DNA of 64,000 bases from Salipiger abyssi (lineage in GTDB: Bacteria > Pseudomonadota > Alphaproteobacteria > Rhodobacterales > Rhodobacteraceae): contig NZ_CP015093.1 in the NCBI RefSeq assembly GCF_001975705.1, forward strand, positions 2,914,001 to 2,978,000, written 5' to 3'. Below, piece by piece: positions 17,010 through 24,001 of this stretch (position 1 is its first letter; the number at the start of each line of letters is the position of its first letter). The position numbers were made by a program, and so were the translations under genes. Below the pieces are notes generated by a model. It saw only the letters and a program-made list of their open reading frames with translations. It was not told the origin of the DNA and searched no databases.

Positions 17010-18113
17010 ATGTCTATTCGAACTGCAAAGACGACCCTGAGGAAGGGCACCATCGCGGCGCTGGCGGCATTGTCGGCAACCGCCGGGGCGGCCCAGGCGC
17101 AGGACAAGGTGACGATTTCACTGATCCAGATCCTGACGGTTCAGGAATGGGCCTCGGAGGTGGAGGCCGGCGCGCGCGCCGCAGTGGCCGATATCGGAGA
17201 GGACAAGATCACCCTGCGCGTGCAGGGGCCGGCTGGGTTCGAGCTGGCGAAACAGGCGCAGGTGACGCTGAGCGAGGTCGAGCGCGGCACCGATGCCATC
17301 ATCCTGTCCAATGTCGCACCGGGCGCGATGATCGAGCCTGCCGCCATTCTGGCCGAGCGCGGCGTGCCGATCACCTGGATCGTCTCGGCGCCGCCGAATG
17401 AGGTGGAGAACGCGTTCTTCGTGGGCAGCGACCCCTACGCGGTGGGCGAGGCCGGGGCCAACCTGATCGTTGACGCGCTGGAAGAGAAACACGGCAAACC
17501 GGCCTCGGAGCTGTCGGGCGAGATTGTGCAGGGGCTCTGCGTCCCGGGGCTGCCGGTTTTGACCCGGCGCATGCATGCGGTCGAGGCGGCGGTGTCGGAA
17601 AAGATCCCGAACGCGACCTTCCTGCCGCCCTTCGACTCCAAGCTGGATTTGACGCAGAGCTATGCGTCGTGGAACCAGGCGATCCAGAAATACCCCGACG
17701 CGCTGTTCTATACCGACCCTTGCGAGGACGCGAACAAGAACATCCAGAAGATCCGGGTGGATGACGGCATTGACGTGCCGCAGGTCTATTACGACAACCC
17801 CGAGATCGCGCGGCAGGCGGTGCTGGATGGAGAGGTTACGGGCCTTGTCTCGTCGAACCGGTTCACCGAGGGCTATGTCGCGGTCTGGGCGACGGCCAAG
17901 GCGCTGATGGACGAGGAACAGCCCTTCCCGACGGGCTGGCTGCATGTGCCCTATAAGGTGGTCGATCAGGAGAATATCGGCGCATACATCGCTGCCTGGG
18001 ACGACAACGGCGCCGGGCTGCGCGAATTCTACGATCCCGAGATCACCACCACCCGCGCGTTGCCGCTGACCGGCCTGCCGCCGACCAGCGACTATAACGG
18101 CGGCGCGCAGTGA
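17010..18113 (+). CDS. periplasmic sugar-type binding protein (Peripla_BP_4), 367 aa
   Basis: Signal peptide: basic N-terminus, hydrophobic 'GTIAALAALSATAGAAQAQ' and cleavage after about residue 34. The mature part reads as the RbsB/TorT-like fold: 'QVTLSEVERGTDAIILSNVAPGAM' and 'VPITWIVSAPPN' in the first lobe, 'VDDGIDVPQVYYDN' and 'VTGLVSSNRFTEGYVAVW' in the second. It supplies ligand to the RbsC-like permease. Two cysteines near 170 and 235 are unusual for the family. The ligand cannot be predicted. A strong hairpin after its stop (18120-18145) probably stabilises this part of the mRNA. Confidence 0.9.
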   Translation: MSIRTAKTTLRKGTIAALAALSATAGAAQAQDKVTISLIQILTVQEWASEVEAGARAAVADIGEDKITLRVQGPAGFELAKQAQVTLSEVERGTDAIILSNVAPGAMIEPAAILAERGVPITWIVSAPPNEVENAFFVGSDPYAVGEAGANLIVDALEEKHGKPASELSGEIVQGLCVPGLPVLTRRMHAVEAAVSEKIPNATFLPPFDSKLDLTQSYASWNQAIQKYPDALFYTDPCEDANKNIQKIRVDDGIDVPQVYYDNPEIARQAVLDGEVTGLVSSNRFTEGYVAVWATAKALMDEEQPFPTGWLHVPYKVVDQENIGAYIAAWDDNGAGLREFYDPEITTTRALPLTGLPPTSDYNGGAQ

Positions 18114-18119
18114 CATTCC

Positions 18120-18145
18120 GGCGGCGCCGCTTCGGTGGCGCCGCC
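18120..18145 (+). terminator. intercistronic hairpin between binding protein and ATPase genes
   Basis: GGCGGCGCC, eight-base loop, GGCGCCGCC, followed by TTCCCC. Such a stem-loop after a binding-protein gene commonly gives partial termination or 3' protection, so the binding protein is made in excess over the ATPase. That function is inferred from position. Confidence 0.55.
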
Positions 18146-18168
18146 TTCCCCTATCTGTCGGAGGCATC

Positions 18169-19743
18169 ATGACCCGTGAGATCTTTAGCGCGCGCGGCAT
18201 CGGCAAGACCTATGGCGCGACCGTGGCGCTCGACAATGTCGGTTTCGAGCTGCGACCGGGTGAAATCATCGGCCTGGCCGGGATGAACGGGGCGGGCAAA
18301 TCGACGCTCCTTCAGATCATCGCTGGCGCCATCCGGCCCTCCGCCGGCGAGCTGACCATCGACGGCCACCCCGTCCAGTTCGGCTCCACCGCCGATGCGC
18401 TGCGCGAGGGCATCGCCATCGTCTCGCAGGAGCTGAGCCTGTTCTCCTCGCTCTCGGTCGAGGAAAACCTGCGCATGCTCAAGGGGCAACGCTCCTGGCC
18501 GTCGCGGTCCGCCTTCCGCAAGGAGGCCCGCAAAATCCTGAGCGAACTCGGTTTCGACTACGATCTGGGCCGCCGTCTGGAAGGGCTCAGCCTCGGCGAG
18601 CGGCAACTGGTCGAGATCGCCCGCGCGCTGCTGCAAAGCCCGCGCGTGCTGATCCTCGACGAGCCCACCTCGTCGCTGCATACCAGCGAGGTCAAGCGCC
18701 TGCACGACCAGCTGCGGCGGCTGCGCGATCTGGGCGTGGGTATCGTCTATGTCACGCATTTTCTGGAAGACCTTATCGACGTCTGCGACGAGGCGGTGGT
18801 GCTGCGCAACGGGCAGCGCGTGGCCTCGCCGGACCTGAAGGATCCCGACAGCCTGCCCGCCCTGGTGGCGGCGATGCTGGGCGACGACCCGCTGGCCGAT
18901 CCCGAGACCGAGGACGAGTCAGACCACGCGCTGGAGGGCTACAGCTTTCCCGAGGGCGGGCCGCTGGTGATCTCGGATCTGCGCGGCACGTCGGGCTTTG
19001 CTGTCGAGGCGCTCGAGGTAAAGGCGGGCGAGGTCTATGGGGTCTCAGGGCTCGTTGGGTCCGGCGTGTCGGATCTCTTCGAGATCCTGTTCGGCGTGCA
19101 GAAACCGGCTGCGGGCCGGGTCCGTCTGCCCTCGGGCGCCTCGATGCAGCCCGACCCGGCGGCAGCGGTGAAGGCGGGCGTTGCCTATCTGCCCGCCGAC
19201 CGCAAGGCGCTGAGCCTGATGCAGCGCCAGTCCATCGCGGAAAACGTCGTCAGCGTGCGGTCCCTCGCCCAGGGCCGCGACGGCATCGTGCTCGACCGGG
19301 CGCAGACCGTGGCGCTGGCGCAGAAGCGCTGTGCCCAGCTCGGGGTGAAGCTCGCCACGGTGGAGCAGACGGTCTCCGAACTGTCCGGCGGCAATCAGCA
19401 GAAGGTGGTGTTTGCCAAATGGCTGGAGGCGCAGCCGACGCTGTTGCTGCTCGACGATCCGACCCGGGGCATCGACATCCATGCGCGGCTCGAGATTCAC
19501 CGCATCGTCCGGCATCTGGCGCAGGCGGGGCTTGTCGTGCTCGTCTATTCCAGCGACCCGGGCGAGATCATCGACCTGGCCGACCGCATCGGCGTGTTTG
19601 TCGATGGCAGGCTCGCCGGAGAGCTGAGCGGTGCCGAGATGACCGAGCACAACCTGCTCGTGATGATGAACTCCACCAAAGACGCCGGAGCCGTATCGGG
19701 CCCGGGTCTCCCCCGGAAACTGGAAGCAGAGGGACTGTCATGA
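18169..19743 (+). CDS. sugar-type ABC transporter ATPase with two nucleotide-binding domains (RbsA family), 524 aa
   Basis: Tandem NBD protein. Domain 1 has Walker A 'GMNGAGKST', signature 'LSLGERQLVEIARAL' and Walker B 'VLILDEPTSSL'. Domain 2 has a degenerate first motif ('GVSGLVGSGVSDLFEILFG'), signature 'LSGGNQQKVVFAKWL' and 'LLLLDDPTRGID', the usual asymmetry of this family. It drives the RbsC-like permease. In many type-II sugar importers the ATPase is encoded first; here it follows the binding protein. Its TGA overlaps the next ATG (19740-19743). Confidence 0.93.
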   Translation: MTREIFSARGIGKTYGATVALDNVGFELRPGEIIGLAGMNGAGKSTLLQIIAGAIRPSAGELTIDGHPVQFGSTADALREGIAIVSQELSLFSSLSVEENLRMLKGQRSWPSRSAFRKEARKILSELGFDYDLGRRLEGLSLGERQLVEIARALLQSPRVLILDEPTSSLHTSEVKRLHDQLRRLRDLGVGIVYVTHFLEDLIDVCDEAVVLRNGQRVASPDLKDPDSLPALVAAMLGDDPLADPETEDESDHALEGYSFPEGGPLVISDLRGTSGFAVEALEVKAGEVYGVSGLVGSGVSDLFEILFGVQKPAAGRVRLPSGASMQPDPAAAVKAGVAYLPADRKALSLMQRQSIAENVVSVRSLAQGRDGIVLDRAQTVALAQKRCAQLGVKLATVEQTVSELSGGNQQKVVFAKWLEAQPTLLLLDDPTRGIDIHARLEIHRIVRHLAQAGLVVLVYSSDPGEIIDLADRIGVFVDGRLAGELSGAEMTEHNLLVMMNSTKDAGAVSGPGLPRKLEAEGLS

Positions 19744-20048
19744 TTTTGGAACTGGTCGAGATCCGGACGAAACCGGGGTCAGAGAGCGTGTTTGCGGACG
19801 GGATGACGGCGGCATTGCCGCTGTTTCAGGCCGCGCCGGGCTGCCACGGGATCGAGGTCGTGCGCTCCAAGGAGAACCCGCAGACCTTCTTCTGCCTGGT
19901 GAAATGGGACAGCGTCGAGGACCACACCGAGAAGTTCCAGAAATCGCCGGCCTATGAGACGCTATTCGGGCTCATCGGAGAGGCAATCGACGGCGGTGTC
20001 GCCGCGTCGCATTGCGATTACGTAGTCTCTGAGGCAGGTATGCCCTAA
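19740..20048 (+). CDS. antibiotic biosynthesis monooxygenase (ABM) domain protein, 102 aa
   Basis: A small ferredoxin-like alpha/beta barrel protein of the ABM/YgiN/LsrG group. 'ILELVEIRTKPGSESVF', 'APGCHGIEVVRSKENPQTFFCLVKWDSVEDH' and 'SPAYETLFGLIG' match the domain from end to end. Members include quinol monooxygenases and LsrG, an isomerase of phospho-AI-2. Its ATG overlaps the ATPase stop (ATGA), so it belongs to the uptake operon and probably acts on the imported compound. It is followed directly by a terminator-like hairpin. Confidence 0.85.
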   Translation: MILELVEIRTKPGSESVFADGMTAALPLFQAAPGCHGIEVVRSKENPQTFFCLVKWDSVEDHTEKFQKSPAYETLFGLIGEAIDGGVAASHCDYVVSEAGMP

Positions 20049-20061
20049 AGTTTCTGCGTTT

Positions 20062-20088
20062 GCAGGGCCGGCTTCGTTCCGGCCCTGC
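20062..20088 (+). terminator. strong hairpin at the end of the ABC operon
   Basis: GCAGGGCCGG, seven-base loop CTTCGTT, CCGGCCCTGC: a perfect 10-bp stem 13 bases after the ABM stop and just before the first MarR gene. No U-run follows, so it may terminate or only attenuate read-through into the MarR gene. Confidence 0.7.
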
Positions 20089-20114
20089 GGTTATTGCGAC
20101 TGGACCTGCGCCCG

Positions 20115-20579
20115 ATGAACAGCCTGCCCCCCGACCGGAGCTTCGGTCACCTGATCCGCGATGTGAACCGCTATTTCCAGCGCGAGCTCGGCCGGCGGAT
20201 CGCGCCTCTCGGGGTCTCTCTGGGGCAGTGGTACGCGCTGCGGGTGCTGTGGATTCAGGACGGCATCTCGCAGGCCGAGATCTCGCAGCGCGCGGGGGTG
20301 GCCGCGCCCAGCATCGTGGCGGCGCTGCGCAGCCTGGCAGAGCACGGCTATGTGGTGCGAGACCGGCATCCCACGGATCAGCGCAAGAACATCATCTTTC
20401 TGACCAAGGCGGGGCGGCAGCTCGAATCCATCTGTCTGGCACAGGCCATCGAGGTAAACGCCTTTTCGCTCGCGGGGTTGCCCGAGGAGGATGTGGAAAC
20501 CTGCATGCGCGTCTTGCGTGCCGCCTGCGGGCGCTTTGTCGAGCAGGCCGAGGACGCCGGCGCCGCACCCGAGATCTGA
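20115..20579 (+). CDS. MarR family transcriptional regulator 1, 154 aa
   Basis: A winged-helix MarR protein. The DNA-binding part is clear: 'VSLGQWYALRVLWIQDGISQAEISQRAGVAAPSIVAALRSLAEHGYVVRDRHPTDQRKNIIFLT', with the conserved D-x-R wing tip in 'HPTDQRK'. I used the ATG at 20115; a TTG seven codons upstream is also in frame, and neither has a good Shine-Dalgarno. It follows the catabolic operon in the same direction behind a hairpin. It is a close paralogue of the gene at 20979, about half identical across the DNA-binding region. It probably represses the locus with a compound-responsive ligand; this is inferred from position. Confidence 0.88.
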   Translation: MNSLPPDRSFGHLIRDVNRYFQRELGRRIAPLGVSLGQWYALRVLWIQDGISQAEISQRAGVAAPSIVAALRSLAEHGYVVRDRHPTDQRKNIIFLTKAGRQLESICLAQAIEVNAFSLAGLPEEDVETCMRVLRAACGRFVEQAEDAGAAPEI

Positions 20580-20978
20580 AGGCTTTCCCGACCGGTTCGG
20601 CTTGGGGTCACCGAAACCGATCCGGCGAAGGTGGCGGATGGGCCTTCTGCGACTCTGAATGAATTTATTTGCCTAACGAACCTATCGCCCGCGGCCTGCT
20701 CGGTCAGCCGTCGGAATGTGCGCGACGGGTGGAATGGCCGCGTCGTTCCATGTCGGGCCGCCACGATGCAAGACGTCCTGAGCACAGCGGTGCGAGGGCA
20801 GGGGGCATGTGCCCGACCGATGCTTGACACGGGTTCTCTCTGCGAACATCTTCGTTAGGCTACGAAGCTTGCAGGATCTTCTGTCAATTGTGCCTCCGCC
20901 GAACCGGTGGCGCTTTGCGGGCGTCTCGGCGGATCCGCCGCCTGTCCTCTTCCCAACAACGGAGCTGCCGCCGCGACG
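20580..20978. other. intergenic region between the two MarR genes
   Basis: About 400 bases without a credible gene. It contains GCCTAACGAA (20671-20680) and its reverse complement TTCGTTAGGC (20851-20860) 180 bases apart. The second is part of a local palindrome TTCGTTAGGCTACGAA (20851-20866). A TTGACA at about 20824-20829 may be a -35. The layout suggests a promoter for the second MarR gene with one or two operator sites. Confidence 0.55.
20851..20866. promoter_or_regulatory. palindrome TTCGTTAGGCTACGAA, candidate MarR autoregulation site
   Basis: TTCGT-TAGGCT-ACGAA is a 5+5 inverted repeat 112 bases before the second MarR start and just downstream of a TTGACA box. It shares TTCGTTAG with the palindrome at 14046-14063 in the divergent catabolic promoter. 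No binding data exist; this is inferred from similarity. Confidence 0.45.
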
Positions 20979-21473
20979 ATGCAAACGCTTCACCCCGATG
21001 AAAGTTTTGGTCATATCGTTCGCAACCTGAACAGGCTGCTGCAACGCGAGCTGGCGCTTCGGCTGGCGCGGCACGGTGTCAGCATCGGACAATGGTACGT
21101 GCTGCGGGTGCTCTGGCTTCAGGACGGGCTGGCACAGGCGGAGATCGCGCAGCGTGCGGGGATCGCCGCGCCGAGCGTCGCGGTCACCCTGCGCAGCCTT
21201 GCCGCCGAGCGGATGATTGTCCGCGAGGGCCATCCGACCGACCAGCGCAAGAACGTTGTCTATCTCACCAAAAAGGCCAGGCAGCTGGAGGCCCCCTGCC
21301 TCGCGGCGGCGGCCGAGGTGAACGCGGCGGCCTTGTCCGGAGTGGCCGGGCCGGAGATCGAACAATTGCTTGTCACACTCGGCGTCGCGCAGCGCAACCT
21401 GACGGGTGGCGACCGGGCGGATGCGGCAGAAGGTCCGCAGGAGCTGCGCCCGCCGCTGACGGGGCGGCCCTGA
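20979..21473 (+). CDS. MarR family transcriptional regulator 2, 164 aa
   Basis: A second winged-helix MarR protein with the same architecture: 'ESFGHIVRNLNRLLQRELALRLARHGVSIGQWY', 'QAEIAQRAGIAAPSVAVTLRSLAAE' and wing 'HPTDQRKNVVYLTKKARQLE'. It is clearly a duplicate of the gene at 20115 and differs most in the C-terminal third, where the dimer and ligand pocket lie. The start is the ATG at 20979; the GGAG 14 bases upstream is poorly spaced. The open frame extends upstream to 20907 but without coding character. It may regulate the same locus with a different ligand or affinity. Confidence 0.86.
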   Translation: MQTLHPDESFGHIVRNLNRLLQRELALRLARHGVSIGQWYVLRVLWLQDGLAQAEIAQRAGIAAPSVAVTLRSLAAERMIVREGHPTDQRKNVVYLTKKARQLEAPCLAAAAEVNAAALSGVAGPEIEQLLVTLGVAQRNLTGGDRADAAEGPQELRPPLTGRP

Positions 21474-21743
21474 CAGGCCCGTCATGGTCTCTGCGTGGTC
21501 CGGCCCCCTGCCCGGGGAGGTCGCGCGGTTGCCGGTGACGGAGGGGCGTGACGATCCGGGGGCAGTCGAGGAGGCGCTGACCGTCGAACCCAACAGAGTC
21601 CGCCATCGTCTCGCGCCATGCGCGGCAATTTCGACGAGACCGTCGTTACAACGGCATGAAGAGACGGCCACGCAAATCGGAGCTGTCACTCCAGTTGCTC
21701 GGATGACTTTCCGCCCGAAGAGGTCGATCAGCGCGCTGTGGCG

Positions 21744-22142
21744 TCAGGAGGGCGGCGTTTCCGCTTCGGGGAAGGCCACGCGGCACCGCTCCATATCCGC
21801 TTCGGCGGCTCGGCGCAGCTCGGGCAGGGCGCGCGCCAGTTCGGCGTCGCGGGCGCGCAGCGCCTCTGCGTCAACGGGGATCCGCCGTGTCACCGGCTGC
21901 GCGTCGCTCTCCCAGCAGGGGTAGAGCTGGCCGGTGCCGCCGGCGCACCAGCGAAAGCGGGTTCGTTCCTCGAATTTGGTCTCATAGGTGAAGCCCCGCG
22001 CCAGATCCTCGGCGATGCGCTCCCGCTCCTTCAGTGCCGCGCGCCAGGGGCCGGCGGCATCGCGCAGGCAGCGCTCTTGCGGTGTGGCGCAGGCGGCCAG
22101 CAGGAGAAGTGCCGTGAGAGGGATCGCGAGAATCGGGCGCAT
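21744..22142 (-). CDS. predicted lipoprotein of unknown function, 132 aa
   Basis: Signal peptide 'ILAIPLTALLLLAAC' with lipobox and the modified cysteine at about residue 18. The mature part has three more cysteines or cysteine-adjacent motifs ('ERCLRDA', 'FRWCAGGTGQLYPCWESD', 'MERCRVAF'), which could form two disulfides in the periplasm, and a helical, acidic C-terminus. I do not recognise a family. It is convergent with the second MarR gene and separated from it by about 270 bases in which I see nothing. Confidence 0.72.
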   Translation of the reverse strand: MRPILAIPLTALLLLAACATPQERCLRDAAGPWRAALKERERIAEDLARGFTYETKFEERTRFRWCAGGTGQLYPCWESDAQPVTRRIPVDAEALRARDAELARALPELRRAAEADMERCRVAFPEAETPPS

Positions 22143-22180
22143 GCCTGTAATTTAGGCCGTAATGGCGCGCTGTCGATCCC

Positions 22181-22423
22181 TCAGCGCAGCCGTGCGGCGA
22201 TGCGCATGGTCTGCGTGTCGATCTGCCACAGCCGTGCCGGGATCGCTGTGCCGGCGCGGGTTTCATAGGGCATGAGCTGCAACTGGCTGCCGGCGAGCCT
22301 GCCGCCGGTGCGGCTGCCATCGGCGAAGAGCATCACCACCGGCCCGTCGGCGAGCGCTCCCTCCTCGACGCGGCACAGGGCGCCGGGGTAGAGATGGGAG
22401 GAGGGGGCGGAGAGTTCCAGCAT
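22181..22423 (-). CDS. small conserved hypothetical protein, 80 aa
   Basis: Beginning 'MLELSAPSSHLYPGALCRVEEG' and ending 'LWQIDTQTMRIAARLR'. Beta-rich with no signal or membrane segment. I set the start at the ATG at 22423 because the longer open frame (to 22651) has an arginine-rich, non-coding look. It is divergent from the rhodanese gene and 38 bases upstream of the lipoprotein gene, possibly co-transcribed with it. No family recognised. Confidence 0.55.
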   Translation of the reverse strand: MLELSAPSSHLYPGALCRVEEGALADGPVVMLFADGSRTGGRLAGSQLQLMPYETRAGTAIPARLWQIDTQTMRIAARLR

Positions 22424-22489
22424 GGGCGCAGTCTGCTGTATTCCGCGCGGTGGCGAAAGACGGCGCTTTGGACGGATCGGGAGGACGAC

Positions 22490-23293
22490 ATGACGAAGTT
22501 CCACATGGCTGCGCTTGGCGCGGCGCTGATTTTGGGGTGTAGCAGCGCGGGGGCCGAAACGCCCGTGAACATCGCCCGCGACCTGCCCTCGGTCACGGTC
22601 GAGACGGAGCACGGCCCGGCGGAGATCTCGCGCATCCAGGATCCGGAGCACCGGCTGACCGGCGATTGGGCGCGCACCTCGCGCCCCTGTCCGGATTTCT
22701 GCATCCAGCCGATGCAGCCCGCTCCCGGCGTGACGACGATCGGCGAGCTGGAGCTGCTCGAGATGTTGCAGGATCCCGAGGCGCTGGTGATCGACAGCCG
22801 GACGTCCGACTGGTTCCGGCAGGGCACGATCCCCGGCGCGGTGAGCATCCCTTATACCTATATCATCGACGAGCTGGGCCGGCTCGGCTGCGAGGTGGAT
22901 TTCGACGGCTGGGATTGTGCCGAGGCGAAGCCTGTTGCGCTCTTCTGCAACGGGCTCTGGTGCGGCCAGTCGCCGACCGCGATCCGCAACATGCTGGAGG
23001 CGGGCTATCCGGCGGAGCGGATTTACTACTATCGCGGCGGCATGCAGAGCTGGCGCCTGCTCGGGCTGACGGTGAGCGGTGGCGAGGATATGGCGGAGGA
23101 AGCGGAGGGGCTGTGCAACCCGTCCGACTACGCGGCGCTGGTCGGCCAGAACATCGCCGCGGTGACGCTGCCCGCTGGCGAGGAGATCCGCGTGCTGCGC
23201 GAAGGCCAGCCTGCGACGACGGATTTCAACCCCGCAAGGCTGAACATCGAGACGGATGAGGCGGGTATGGTGCTGCGGGTTTTCTGCGGCTGA
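22490..23293 (+). CDS. periplasmic rhodanese domain fused to an I78 inhibitor-like domain, 267 aa
   Basis: Signal peptide or lipoprotein signal at the N-terminus ('MAALGAALILGCSSAGAE', with a possible lipobox LGC). A rhodanese-like domain follows (about residues 85-205) with 'ALVIDSRTSDWFRQGTIPGAVSIPY', the active-site loop 'ALFCNGLWCGQS' and 'RIYYYRGGMQSW'. The last ~60 residues ('CNPSDYAALVGQNIAAVTLP' ... 'DFNPARLNIETDEAGMVLRVFCG') match the peptidase inhibitor I78 family in length, Cys pair and the RLNI / V.CG motifs. The combination is unusual. The ATG at 22490 follows GGGAGGACG. The stop TGA is directly followed by a REP palindrome. Confidence 0.84.
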   Translation: MTKFHMAALGAALILGCSSAGAETPVNIARDLPSVTVETEHGPAEISRIQDPEHRLTGDWARTSRPCPDFCIQPMQPAPGVTTIGELELLEMLQDPEALVIDSRTSDWFRQGTIPGAVSIPYTYIIDELGRLGCEVDFDGWDCAEAKPVALFCNGLWCGQSPTAIRNMLEAGYPAERIYYYRGGMQSWRLLGLTVSGGEDMAEEAEGLCNPSDYAALVGQNIAAVTLPAGEEIRVLREGQPATTDFNPARLNIETDEAGMVLRVFCG

Positions 23294-23316
23294 GTAGGGT
23301 GGGCAATCTGCCCACC
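23294..23316 (+). repeat. REP palindrome copy 3 (GTAGGGTGGGCAATCTGCCC)
   Basis: Forward REP with the GTAGG head, one base after the stop of the rhodanese-I78 gene and about 50 bases upstream of the RAYT start. Same sequence as copy 5 at 23928. Confidence 0.9.
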
Positions 23317-23367
23317 GCCGCCTCGTACTTAACCCGTCCTTTACCGCTTTCGCGTCATATCGGACGG

Positions 23368-23931
23368 ATGCCGAATTACCGTCGATTGCAGATACCCGGG
23401 GCGTCGTATTTCTTCACCGTCGCGCTGGCGCGGCGGCCTTCGGCGTTATTGCTGGAATATGTCGACGATCTGCGCGGCGCCTATCTCGACACCATACGCG
23501 AGGCGCCGGTGTTCTGCGACGCGATGGTGATCCTGCCCGATCATCTGCACGCAGTCTGGACGCTGCCGCCTGGCGACAATGCCTTTCCCGAGCGCTGGCG
23601 CAAGATCAAGGCGCGGTTTTCGAGGCGGGTGGGTGCGGGGTGTGCCGGAACAGGGGCGGTGGGCAGAATTGCCCACCCTACGCGGGTCTCGTCCAGCAAG
23701 CGGGCCAAGCGCGAACGCGGAATCTGGCAGCGGCGCTATTGGGAGCACATGATCCGCGACGAGGCAGATTACCAAGCGCATGTGGCCTATTGCTGGGGCA
23801 ATCCGGTGCGGCACGGGCTGGCGGCACGGCCCTCGGATTGGCCCTGGTCGTCGATCCATCGCGACATTCGCTTGGGGCGCGTCGATGCGGATTGGTCGGG
23901 TGGCTTGGGCGAAGGGATGTTCGGCGAGTAG
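23368..23931 (+). CDS. REP-associated tyrosine transposase (RAYT, IS200-like HUH family), 187 aa
   Basis: A Y1 HUH-type transposase of the TnpA_REP/RAYT class, thought to act on REP palindromes. The HUH motif is 'DHLHAVWTLP', and the catalytic tyrosine lies in 'AYCWGNPVRHGL' after 'IWQRRYWEHMIRDEADYQAH'. The N-terminal 'PGASYFFTVAL' is characteristic. The ATG at 23368 is used; the frame is open upstream through the REP without coding features. Unusual points: a REP copy (23658-23681) lies inside the frame and encodes an 8-residue insert (VGRIAHPT), and the TAG stop is part of the next REP (23928-23950). The insert lies between the HUH motif and the tyrosine helix, so activity may be affected. 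Confidence 0.9.
   Translation: MPNYRRLQIPGASYFFTVALARRPSALLLEYVDDLRGAYLDTIREAPVFCDAMVILPDHLHAVWTLPPGDNAFPERWRKIKARFSRRVGAGCAGTGAVGRIAHPTRVSSSKRAKRERGIWQRRYWEHMIRDEADYQAHVAYCWGNPVRHGLAARPSDWPWSSIHRDIRLGRVDADWSGGLGEGMFGE
23658..23681 (-). repeat. REP palindrome copy 4, inside the RAYT reading frame
   Basis: GGTGGGCAGAATTGCCCACC followed by CTAC. It has one more base (A) than the other inverted copies, making 24 bp, so it adds exactly eight codons and keeps the transposase frame open. Confidence 0.88.
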
Positions 23932-23950
23932 GGTGGGCAATCTGCCCACC
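23928..23950 (+). repeat. REP palindrome copy 5, overlapping the RAYT stop codon
   Basis: GTAGGGTGGGCAATCTGCCC plus ACC. The TAG at its head (23929-23931) serves as the stop codon of the transposase gene. Confidence 0.9.
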
Positions 23951-23978
23951 ATTCGCTCTTCCGGCCCGGCGCAATGAC

Positions 23979-24001
23979 GGTGGGCAGATTGCCCACCCTA
24001 C
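23979..24001 (-). repeat. REP palindrome copy 6, overlapping the uvrB stop codon
   Basis: GGTGGGCAGATTGCCCACCC plus TAC. Read on the minus strand its head GTAGGG supplies the TAG stop of uvrB (23998-24000). Copies 5 and 6 form an inverted pair 28 bases apart between two convergent genes and could also act as a terminator. Confidence 0.9.

Noticed and set aside
14230..20048. An AI-2 (lsr) uptake operon
   Set aside because: Although a sugar-type importer and an ABM protein are present, lsrK, lsrF, lsrR and the second permease are missing and the regulator is MarR-type.
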